This document shows positions 22,244-34,300 of a stretch of 64,000 nucleotides of DNA, one piece after another; the first letter of the stretch is position 1; each line of letters starts with the position of its first letter. The stretch lies in assembly GCA_009746045.1 (NCBI GenBank), contig RPFO01000082.1, positions 69,501 to 133,500 of the forward strand, in the 5' to 3' direction. A program made the translations under genes and the position numbers. Source of the DNA: Mesostigma viride (Eukaryota; Streptophyta; Mesostigmatophyceae; Mesostigmatales; Mesostigmataceae). A model generated the notes under the pieces. It did no database searches. It had not been told where the DNA came from and saw nothing but the letters and a program-made list of their open reading frames with translations.

Positions 22244-25200
22244 CTGGCAGGTGAGGCAATAGTGAAATAAACGACACCTCAGCACAAAATTTCAACTAAT
22301 ATCAGCAGCCACAAGGTACCGCTGTCAAGAGTGCCCCCACCCGTTCCCTCATTGATGCCCCTGTTTTACAAATCCCCCCCTTCCCTCCCCCCTCTTCCCA
22401 TGCAAAACTGTCCCCTCACCGCTTCGGTCTCGCGCGACCAGCACGACCACAAAACCAGAGGCTGACTCGACCACGCCCATGTTGGCACACTCGCCCGTGC
22501 GGCCGCCCACCGCGCACGCGGGGGCAACGCAGCGCGGGCATGAGAGGGGGCAGCCAGCGACGCGCACGCGGCAGAGGCCCGTGGCGGTGCCACCTGGAGC
22601 TGGCCCCCGCACGTACACGCGCCCGTTGGCCACCACCTGGGACATGGCCACGCTCTGGTTTCCTTGTAGCAGGTTGTCGGGGTCGAGCGTCGTGTTGAAC
22701 ACGCTGTAGGCCACGAGGGCTTCTTCTGCCAGCTGTACCTCCAGGTCGAACTCGTGCGAGTAGATGGCACCGATGCGGGGGGTAGCGTTGACGAACTCCA
22801 GGGGCCCCAGGCCTGAGGGATGGCATATGGGCAGGATAGTTGAACATAGTTGAAGATAGTATGTTCTTAATTAATTAATTAATTAATATGGGCAGGGGAT
22901 GAGGATAGCCGGTGCTCGGGGCATGGGGTATGGCATCAGAATCACCAACTACGAGGGCTGGGCTGGGTCAAAGAGACGGAAGAGGAACGACAGGACACAG
23001 TGGATGTTTCCCAACGGCAGACCCATTTCACTGGGGATGGTGGGTTGTGTGCGACGTTTATGTGGTATAATAATGCGCTAGCAGTGTACGGTCATGCAAC
23101 AAGAATATGCCATACCAATACGCCATACCAATACGCCTTTGTTCCTAAGGGGGAAGCTGCCTAGTGCTCACTCCCTGTATACATCAAGGCTTATCGTAAG
23201 GAGATGCTGAAAGATCCGTTCTTTATTCGCTGCAACACACTCCGGCCGTGCGGATGAATACATGCAACACAGCATACCCAGCCATGCCCGCTGCCACCAC
23301 ATGCACGTGCACACATATACTGCCCACGCACCCTTGAAGTCGATCACCACCACCGCAGGCGGCCCCGCGTTGCACACCAAGGGGCTGCACGGGTTTGGCT
23401 CCGCATCGGTCGCGCTGATATAAATAATAAAGTTGATCCCCGTCACCAGCCGGCGCGCGTCCCCCTCAAAGCACACGGCGGTGGCGTCCTCAAACCCCGT
23501 GTTGGACAGGAACCCCGTCAGCGTCATCAGCATGGGAGCGCCCGGTGTGGCTACTTGCGCTGTCACAGTGCCACCTGGCACGAGCACGGAATCACAGGTC
23601 TCATCATAGGCCGTGCACCCGCAGGGCTCCCCAGTCCCCGTCGCAGGGGGGGAGGTGATAAGGCACGTGCTCGCGTTGAGCAGGTTGGGGGGCAGCGCGG
23701 GCAGTGGGGGCACAGCGCAGCTCCTGACAGCTGTCACCGCCACGGTCCCTGGCTCGTCGAGGGTGATGGCGATCTGGACGGCAGTCGAGTTGATGATGCG
23801 GATCAGGGACGCTGTCACGTTGGGCGCCGTGGAGTCTGTGAGCAGAGGGAAAGGAAAAGGGGAGGGGCGGGAAGCAAAGGGGAGGCGGGGGGAGATAGGG
23901 CGACCGGGGGGGGGGGGGGGCGGAGAGTCAAGTGGGGCGAAGTAGTCAAGTTGAGGGGGGCAGAGTGATACAAGGCCAGGGGGGCGGGGGCGAACAGGCA
24001 AGGAGGGGTAGAGAGAGGCCATGGACAGGAGGAAGATACATTAAGGAGGGATGGAAGCCAAGGAGGGAGAGGAGGCACGTGATCTTGGTCCGCCTACAGT
24101 TGATCTGTGTATGTCGGGGACAAGCAAGTTCTGCCTGCCCAGTAGGCATTCGGGAGCAGATGATACTGTGTCATATGACGTCATGATGATGGGTCATAAT
24201 GACGACATCATGAGAATATTCATAACGATGTACTACTACCATCCCAATGACATCATGATGATGTGCTATCGATCGACTGTAAGCCATGTGTTCGCAGCTC
24301 GCACTCCCACTTAGCTTTGGAACTAGGTGATCCAGCACGTCCGCGGTAGGGCTGGCACCGCAATAGGCACCTCATGCTTTCGGGTGTGCCGTCCTTCCAT
24401 GTGCGGATGAAATGACCACATCTGCGCACAAGCAGGCTAAAGATACCAGCACGAATGGACTTGAGGGATTAAGGAGGGGTCTCAGATGGAGATGACAGCT
24501 GGGTGCGTCGTTCCGTGATGAAGAACGAGGCGATACGAAGCTAAAATATGCCGTCGCTGGCAAACCAATATCAGCAACCTTACGTATCGAATAGCCAGTC
24601 ATCATTGCAAAGAGTTAAACAACAATTCAGAGGTACCGAGCAGGCCCACGCCGCAGGGCCCAGTTGTTGATGCCCTTACCACATGTGATGGCCGCACACA
24701 ATCCCAATGCTTATACCATACGCATGGCCCCATGCCCTCATCACACACACGCCCTTACCGCATGTGACGGCCGCGCACGAGCCCGACAGGAAGCTGCAGG
24801 AGCCAAGCGCTGGCAGCGACGCGCCCAGGAACACGCGGTAGCACGTGCGGCGGCTGAACAGGACCGCGCCCGTGCCGTTACTGTTGGCCCCCAGGACGAT
24901 CTCGTTTAGGCCCACGGTGAGGGGCACACTGCCGGATGCCCACACGGCGCCACGTGGCCACGTGGCCGGCGCGGACGCATTGGATGCCAGCAGGGCGGTG
25001 AGGGTGGGTCCCGTCCCTGGGGCGATGGTCGCGTTAATGCCGCCGCCAGCACCTTCTGCGTTGCAAGGCAACACGGCCAAGGCAGCGTTGCCATCAAAGT
25101 TGGACGACAGCGTGATGGTGAACCCTCTCTCCCGCACGCTCGTCACGTTGCAGGCCATCGTGGGGGCCGTGTCAGTGATGACGGTGTAGGGGCAGAAGGG

Positions 25201-25332
25201 GGAGGAGCCCTCACGCGTGCTGAAGGAGACCGTGCCACCCCCCTGGCTGGACGGCAGTGTGACGGAGAGCGGTGTCTCATAGAAGGCGTAGCGGCGGAAC
25301 ACATTGGCTTCCTCGGCGTCACTGCCCACCTG

Positions 25333-25372
<40 letters not shown>

Positions 25373-28300
25373 GGGGGGAGGGCATGTAAATCAGAGCAGT
25401 TCATGGTTGTTGGTCACCAGAGTTTGATAAGCATTTTGGCGGGGCATGCTGTGGCGAGGTCCCGTAGGGCAAGGCGGGGTGAGATGGTGGGGGTGGTGAG
25501 CACGAAGCATCTTGGCAGGTGTCAGTTACCAGGCATGCTGGGTGGGGCACAGGACAACGGAAACGATGTGTTCTAATCTGGTGAGATAGAGAGATAACCG
25601 TTCAGGCGAGCGCAGAACTGAAACCAGCCGACCCAAGCCACGGAGATGTGCCGTAGAGCGTGAGCAGCATGCGATCGGTGGATCTGCAGCAGCAGGGGGT
25701 GAGAGACTAGTTTGCTACGGGAATGCGCAGTTCCAATGGTCTATGCATCCCTTTCTATCGGTCCTCACTGTCCCTAAAGTCACTTGGGGCCAACTTAGTG
25801 CCGGTGCCTTTGCCTGGTACCCAAATTCTGAGGCTTTGCAACACATCCACGCACGAGGTCGACTTCTCATTCTCAATTATATAGCCTTCAGCTGTTCAGC
25901 ATGTGCTCCACTTTTTCAGCATGTGGGCAACGTCTGCTCTCTAATGTGTCAGACCATGCGCACAGCCCGCCGTTACATTAAGCTTGTGGTTGCACACCCA
26001 GCCATCCCGCTTTACTCCTGCCCCCCGCTTACTTTTGTGTCGAAGAGCAGCACCACGCCGATCCCGTTCTCTGCGCCACTGCTGCTGCCCGCGCTGCTGC
26101 TCCCTGAACTGTTTGCTGGTGCCGTCAACGCGCCGCAGCTGCCGAGCCCACGCACCTCCGCGCTGGCAACCATGAGTGGAGGTGAAGGGTGGCCAATGAA
26201 TGTGGTGTTGTTGAAGGGTGGCCAACCAATGTGGGCCATGCCAGTGGCGGGAAGAAGCAAACCGGGGGGGGAACACAAGGATGGAGCATGTGTGGGCTTC
26301 GGTGTCCGGGTGAGGGGCAGCCATGGTGTACAAAAGAGGCGCGGTAGTGTCAGCACCAAGTTTGATTAGGTGCTGAGGCAGATCGTCACGGCACCACTTA
26401 GCTGAAGATTTGACAGGCACACCGATCTGCACGTACCTAGGGAGTACTGGCCCCTAAAACAAGACCACGACCAAGGGTGCAGTGACAGCATCATGCGGCA
26501 TAAAAAACCACATGCACTTGCACAGGGACAACACCCAGGCTTTGGGTCCGAGAACGTTAGGCAGGGGAGGACCTCACTTGCATCTGATCAGGAGCCAAAA
26601 CAGCAAGAGTGCCAAAACAGCACGCATTGGCTGGAGAGCCACCCCCTTGGATGCAAACCAGATTTCTAGAAACTTGAAGTGCTTCGTGGAAGAATTAGAA
26701 CCTGTCCGGGTTGGCGCGGAAGTGTTTTAATAGTGAAATATACCCCGGTGGACACCATGAACCACATTTCTGATAGCCGCTAACAACAAAAATAAGAGCA
26801 ATTAACCCTCTCTTATCTATAAATAAGAGCAATAAACCAAGGACAATCTAGCTAGCCGCTAACAACAAAAATAAGAGCAATAAAACCTAGGACAATCTCT
26901 ACCTGCAGGTGCTGCTCGCTGGCAGACAGGCTCCCTTATCGGTGGCTCACACCCACCCGCTAGGAGCAAACAAAGCATTAGTGTGCGCTGGGGCAACAAA
27001 AACAACGAAACAACCAGGGAGGGCAAAACAGCGCGTGGCGGCTACTTCTGGCTACAAGTCCAAGAAGGCAACGCAACAGGAGTCCACAAGGGGAAGCGTA
27101 GAGAAGCCCACAGGGGGAAACCAAGGATGAGGACGCAAGACCGATCTACCAGAAAGGGCAAACCACTGAATAGAGCAGAGGGCCGAACCACAAATAAGGT
27201 AGCGAAAACCATCCGGTGCCACATATAATCCTTGCATCCGTACCGGTACAGTCCTGGCGAGACGTAATCCGCCGCCAGCGCGACGCTCCCGTAGGATGAC
27301 CGCGCCAGCAGCCGCCCGTAGCCACCATCCACGGCGGCCGCGGCCATGGCGCGGCCCGACCGCATGGGCATGAGCTCGAACCCGACAGTCTGGAACCTCA
27401 GCCGGCGGTTGTCAGCGGGGCTGAATCGGGCCGGGTCGAACGGGTCGCTGAACGCGTCCCGCAGGCGGAGGTCGAACACCACGCGGCCGCTGCCAGCTGT
27501 CGTCACGGTCAGCCCCGCGACAAAAGGCAGCGTCTGGAGGAGCACGTTACGAAGCACCTCGGCGTCCAGCGTGGACATGTCGCGCTCGTCCTCGCTCACG
27601 AGGGCGGTGCGGCGGTGGCGGACGCTAGTGGCGCACGCTTGGGCCGCCTCGCTGGCGACCGCCACGCTCCGCTCGGCCGCCGCCGCGCCCGGAACGCCTG
27701 TGTTGTCGTTTGCGCAGAAGAAGGCGCGGCCGACGCCCTTGAGCAAGGGGTCCATGAGCTGGAGGCTGGTGCAGTTGCGGAAGGGGGTCACGCGGTTGAC
27801 CGAGAAGGCCGAGAAGGCAACGTCCTGGGACCCAAAGGGGGACCCTGTGGTCTCCGACGTGAACGTGAGGTCGCCCAGCGCCGAGTAGTCGCGCCGGGAG
27901 GGAAACCCACGTTCGCAAGCAGAAGCAAAGTAGGCACCGCAGTCGCCCGCGCTGTCGGTACCGTCAGCTCGCAGGGCGCCGCCACCTGTCTGCTGGAGGA
28001 GCGCGCGCCCGCCCGCCTCTACCATGGCCTTGTGAGCGGATGGGGCTGTGTATGAGCTACCACGATCTGGCCAGCTGAATCGGCTGGAAGGTGACCTGTC
28101 GGCCACCCTTGACCTGTCGTCCACAAGGGGCATCGGCAGCCCTTTGTGTGTTGGGGGTCCTCCCCGGTTTGCGAGCATCATGGTCACTCGGATGAGCTGC
28201 ATCAAGGGGGAGAGGCTGCTCTCGCCCTGTGCTCCCTGCACTTGTGCGCTCTGCGAGGACAAAGGCCGCGTTGCATTGGACAGCACGGACAGGAGGACCA

Positions 28301-31300
28301 GGCCGCCATCCTCACCATCAACATCAGTCTCATCATCCTTGTCAACGCCACCCTTGACATCGCCCAGAACTATCGCATGACCCTCCCTGGCCACGTTCCA
28401 CATGGCACTCGGCCCATCATCGCCATCATCACCATCATCGCCATCATCACCATCTTCACCATCATCACCATCATCATCACCAACACTAGCGCTGGAGGCC
28501 ACCCCACTGGCACCCAAGTGCAGCAACAGCCGCCGGCTGCGATTCTCCACCACCAGTGACGTCTCCAGTACGTGCCGCCGCGCCCCCGTGGCCGTAAGCA
28601 CCATCGTGCCGGCCCCCGCGAACACGGGTGTGCCCCCCGCCGGGCGCCCACCCACGACCGGGTCTTTGATATCCGCAATCGTCCGACTGGCGCCCGCAAC
28701 CGTGGACGTGGCCAGCGACCGGATGCGCCCCGTGATGGTCGTACGTGTGCCCGCCGGCGTGCCCAGGGACCTCAGGGTGATGCGGGCGACACTCATCGCG
28801 TCCCTGCCGCGCGTGTCCCCGAACGCGTCCTGTGCAAACACGCGGATCTCGCCGGGGGAGATTGTGCAGGAGAAGCCCTCGGTGAAGTCCGTCCCGGGGC
28901 CGCACGCGCTGGCCTCTAACCGCGTGCTGTCCACAGTCACGTCCAAGTCGAACCCGACCACGTACGTCGACCCCGCAAAATTGACGCGAACATCGAGCAC
29001 AAAGGTTGACCCAGCGCCGGCGCGTTGCGGCGAGAAGTGGACACCGCAGCGGTCGCCCAGGTCAATGTCAAGTGCCACGGGCTCCAGGTTGGCGGCAACG
29101 ACATCCAGGGGGGCGCTCACCGAGGCGGCCGCGCGGATGCCAGCAGGTATCGAGCACTTGGTCTGCGCAGAGATGCCCACGGTGGTCTCTAGGTTGGCCC
29201 GGATGGTGGCGGTGCCTGTGGTGGACACAGATATGGCGTCCGGCACGCTGGTGCCGAGGGTGAGCAGCGAGGGCGTGTCGAGCTGGGCGTTAAGCACGTT
29301 CATGAACCGGCAGCCGTCGTCGAGCGTGGCGAGCAATTCCAGCAGCCGCGAGGAGCCAAGCGTGGCGCGGAACGTGGCGCTGCCACCTGGCACGCAGTCC
29401 CAGGGCGTGGTGTAGGAGAGGGAGGTCACCGCGGCGGAGGTCGCCTCGGCGCTCACGTTGAAGGGGGTTGCGGAGATGGAGCCGAAGGTGAGCGACACCT
29501 GGCGGATGGCAGGGTGGGCAGCGACAAGGAGGGTTGTGTGGGAAACGAGGGGGGGGAGGAGGCGGGGGGTAGGAAGGGGGTGGCGAGGCGGGAGACGAGT
29601 GCGGACCGGGGATGCTTTGGTGCGATGAGATGGGGAGCAGAGACGATGAAGGGAGAAGGCGGGATGGGATATTCCCACCCCTTAACCCTGTAACAACCCT
29701 GTAACAACCCTGTAACAACCCTGTAACAACCCTGTAACAACCCTGTAACAACCCTGTAACAACCCTGTAACAACCCTGTAACAACCCTGTAACAACCCTG
29801 TAACAACCCTGTAACAACCCTGTAACAACCCTGTAACAACCCTGTAACAACCCTGTAACAACCCTGACGTAGCATATTAGGACATCATCGATGCAGGTAG
29901 GATGGCTTGCTATGATAGCGCCGCCGTCATGAATAAAGTTGTGGCCACAGTGCAGAGGTAGCAGCACATTGCTGTATCCACGGATGGCTTTCAAACATCT
30001 TTTTCACTATTGAGTTCTCCGTTACCCAAAGCAACTTGTAGCCTATTTCTCTTATGCACAAGAGAGCACACAACCCTCCCTTATGAGCCAGGCATCACAC
30101 TGTCTGCATCGTTCTTATCTGCTGGGTCCCTCATCCTCACCGTGTACGTGCCGGCCACGTTGGGCCGCAGCACCCAGAAGCTGCACGTCTGCGCACGCGT
30201 CGCCTGCATGCCCTCGCTACCAGCCCCGGTCACCGCCACCACCGCTGCCGCTGCCTTGGAGACATCACATGTGGTGCTGTCGCTCAGCGTGACGAGGGCG
30301 GTGACTGTGGCCGCCTGGAACGTGGCCAGGCACTCGACGTTGCGTAGCGGGCGCACGACACGTGGCGCGATCGCGTCACAAGGGCTGGAGGGGTCGAAGC
30401 AGGCGAGTGTTTGGCGCAGGCTGGCGCACGCCACCACCTGCACGGTGGCGCTGCAATTGGCGGTGGAGTAGCCAGGGAAGGTGACCAGCACCGTGACGGG
30501 GCCAGAGGTGCCCACCGCGCCTGCCCCTTGGACCAGAACCTGCAGGGATGGTGATGACACGTCGTCCCGGAGGAATATAACCATTGAATGGTGAATTACG
30601 GATTGAATGGTGAATTACAAAATTGAGAGCGGCTATACAGATGAAGTGTGAAACAGGAAACACCCGGCAAGTTATGACTTATTGTAGTGCTACAGTGAAA
30701 GATTCGGTATGATACTGGATTCGAACACAGGACATCTTGCAGAATTTTGCGACTTTAGGGGTCTCCTGATCCGAAGGCAGCCCAAGCTATAGCCCAACTG
30801 CGAAAAAATCTCTTTACTGGAGAGCGGTGCAAGTGCGTCCGAAATTTCCCAATATGAGCCAGTGGAGCGAATCTACTGCTGGCCCCATGGGGGCGAATGT
30901 GAGTAGGAGTACTACTCACTGGGTCACGCAACGGCGGAAGCCGTACAAAGGTGACTCCAGGTTAATTACGGCTGCACTCTGGAACTCCTCCGTGCGCCAG
31001 CACCAGTAGTAAGCAAGGCACAACTTGACCATGTGCAGTATATCCATGGACGTGTTCATACAGATGTGGATGACGCGAGGGTCTTGAGATATATTGATGC
31101 TGTTGAGATACACCGATGTTGCTAGACGTGTTGGTCCATAGCTGTCTTGGTCCATGGTCGTGTTGGTCCATAGCTGTTTTGGTCCATGGTCGTGTTGGTC
31201 CATAGCTGTTTTGGTCCATGGCCGTGATGGTACATACCTGTTTTGGTCCATGGTCGTGTTGGTACATACCTGTTTTGGTCCATGGTCGTGTTGGTCCATA

Positions 31301-34300
31301 CAAGGTCTGTCCTGGTCCATAGACGGCTTGGTCCACAGCCGAGCGTGTGGGGTTCTGTAACGGGCAGGATAAGGAGAGTGTCAACTGTTTGCTCGCAGGA
31401 AGTCTATCTAGGAGAGGCCGCATGATCCAGTTACTGTCCCCTGATGCTTGCAACGTGCTGCCATCTCCCAGCAGCAGGCCATGCTCGCTCGTACATCATC
31501 CGTGCTACAGACGTAAGACTCGACTGAACCATGACACGTCGAACCTTGGGACAGGAAAGAGAGCAAGCTTGCAGAACCGGATGCAAGCCAACAATCCAAT
31601 GCTCGCGAGCAGCAAGCGAGTGATCTCAGTCGCTTATTACAGCGCAAAGGGACTGACAGGGCTACGGGGCCACAGCAGCGATGCCAAGGAATGCTGTACA
31701 TGATAGACACGGTCATCATGAGCTCACAAAAGAAAGCAAATGACAACTGGAGCAACTCCAACGCATCCAGGGCAGGACTCAATGCCACAAAGGTCACACC
31801 TGCTGTCTTGTACAGCTTTTTCTACTGATAGGAATCTTGTTCGACGCAGAAAACGTATCCCAGCAACTCGTCCAACTGTACCTGAGAGCTCTTCTGCAGG
31901 GTGGCCAGGGTCGCACCGGCCACGATGGTGTAGTTTGTGCGTGGGTCGGCTGTGAAGTCGGCGCGCGTGCCGTCCTCAAACTGCACCGAGACGGTGAGCC
32001 GGGACGACGTGGGCACGCTGCAGGGCGCCAGTGAGGCGCACTCGGCCGCGCGCGTGATGCGCGGAACGCTGAGCGCACAGGTGGCGTTCGCGGGGCCCGC
32101 CAGCTCGACGTTGAGGCAGCCACCACCGCTCACGCGCAGACCGTCGCACACCTGGGAAAGATGGGGGGGTGACGCGAGCACGTGTCGTGTTTGCAGTGGC
32201 ATGTGATTCGTTTCGAGCGATGCGCCATGTTCGCCTATGCCACGACAGCCAAGGCTGCCAGACATGCTGCCACCAACTTCACAAAGCTAGATGGCACGAG
32301 TCGCGGATTCCTGCCTGCTGCAAATAGAGCATGCTGCAAGTAGTGCATGCTGCAAATGGTGCACGATGCAAATGGTGCATGCTGCGAACGGTGCGACGTG
32401 CATGTTGCAAATAACATGAAAACTAAAGCTCCCGTTGAGTTTGTGGGGGCATCAACTGGGCCACCCTGGCAATCAATCAAGTCAATGTCAAGGCTCCACC
32501 CCCGATCCAAAGCAGAGGCATCCAATCAACCATTCCTGATGGCTGCCGATATTTGCGCGAGCGGCAATTGTAGGATTGCTACAACATGGGACGTTTTTTG
32601 CAAGCTCGTTGGCCTCGCCCAGCCGTCTTGCCACGGGGCACGCAAGAATCGCCATGCGGGCGGATGTTGACCGCACGGGCCATGCAGGCTATGCAGGTCG
32701 TGCAGGCCATGCGGGGGTGGGAGCAACAAGCGGCCCACCCTCCGCGAGCCCACCCCTTCCAGGCAAGGATATCAAAGCAACTCAAGGCAAACTCTTCAGT
32801 CGTCTGTTGCTTTGGAAGCACCAGGTTACCTGCCAGGTGGCGTCCAGGAGCTTCCCCGTGGCGCTCTCGGCCGCAAACACCACCTCAGCCGCAAGGTCCA
32901 GCTGTCCCCCGTTGGTGGATGGATTCGAGAGCGCGACCACCCCCACGACATCAGGCCTGGCCGACGAGACATTGACTCCGCCAGCATCCGTCACGTCCAC
33001 CACTTGCCCGTCACTAAAGCTGGCGTACACGCGCAGGTACGCGCGCGCGCCCTCCGCGGTGAGGTCCTGGAACGTGCTCGCGTTCAGACGCAGCGACGAC
33101 GAGGACGCGTTGACGACGGCAAAGGAGGATGCGTGCGACTCCCAGTTTATGCCGGTCACCGCCACCACCTCGAGCTCCAGCACCGAGACCGGCGTGTCGA
33201 CCACTCGGACGGTGACAGGTGTCATCACGCCGGCCATGCCCGCGGCGGACCCTGAGATTCCGAGCTGGGCGGTGCCCCGCGAGAGCCCTCGGATGTAGGG
33301 GACCGTGCCGGCGGCGACGGCCCCATCGGTGGAGGATGCGATGCTGGGTGACGCGGTCGCGTTCAGCGGCACAAAGCGCACGTAGGGCGTCACGTCAACG
33401 TCGGCGATGGGGCGCAAGCCGTCCCCTCCAAAGGTCGCCACGGCCGCCACCTACAGCGGGATTCAGGGGTGGGGAGTGGGGGGGAGAGGTGGGGACGCAG
33501 CGTGTTGTCGCAAGGCTGTTTCAAGCGGGGAAGACTTGGCCATCCAAAACTTCTGGCTTGCATCCCGTGTTTGCAAACAGGGTTGGCCATAACAAGAGGT
33601 CCTCCACTGGATCGCACAACTTGAGAGGGTAGGCGCATGCAACGAGCGGATGAGGCAACGACGAGCCTTGTGCTTCCTCATGGAACGCTATTTCACCTCG
33701 TGGAGGAGGGCAAGGGTCCCTGGAAGGACCGATGGCCAGCAAGCGTGACATGCCAGCGCAGTGCCAAGTGGCGCACGAACAGGGGGCGCCCGCATGCAGC
33801 CACCACTTCCCATGTCAGGCCTCTCTCCTGACAGGGGTGCGCACGCCCATACCGAGGTGCATGCGCCACCCAAATGCTCCCAGGACCATAGTAGTATTAC
33901 TTTGACATATCGCTTGGGCGGCACGGTGAACCAGAGAAAGTACGCAAGCAAGTCAGACGCTTCCACGCAACAAGGCTCAACGGAATGTTCCTGTGCTGCC
34001 ATTATGGATCGACTCGGTGCATCTTCACTGCCATGATGGATTCCTGCAAGGGAGCAGCCGTTGAGGCACGTGTGAATCCACGCAGGACGCACCCGTGTGC
34101 TCTGGAACAGCGTCGACGAGCTGGCGTTGGAACAGCCCGCGATGCGGCCCAGTTCATTATCATCCGCCGTTACAGTGACCCGTGACGGGAACCAGACGCC
34201 AAGCCGCGTCCGCGCACTGTGGCCACTGGCGGTGGCCAGGGAGACATCAACGGGGAAGAGTCCCTGGCTGTGGGTGGCGCTGATGGCCACACGGCAGGTA

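Noticed and set aside
22349-22419. Continuation of the giant gene's exon 17 past 22420
   Set aside because: The frame stays open to 22349, but the peptide becomes low-complexity (GKRGEGRGGF) and a good donor (GCG|GTGAGG) lies at 22418-22419.
28402-29415. 337-codon plus-strand frame opposite exon 13, and 43944-45374 opposite exon 2
   Set aside because: Antisense shadows of GC-rich coding exons. The minus-strand reading has splice phase, glycosylation sites and repeat signatures, while these frames have biased, domain-free composition.
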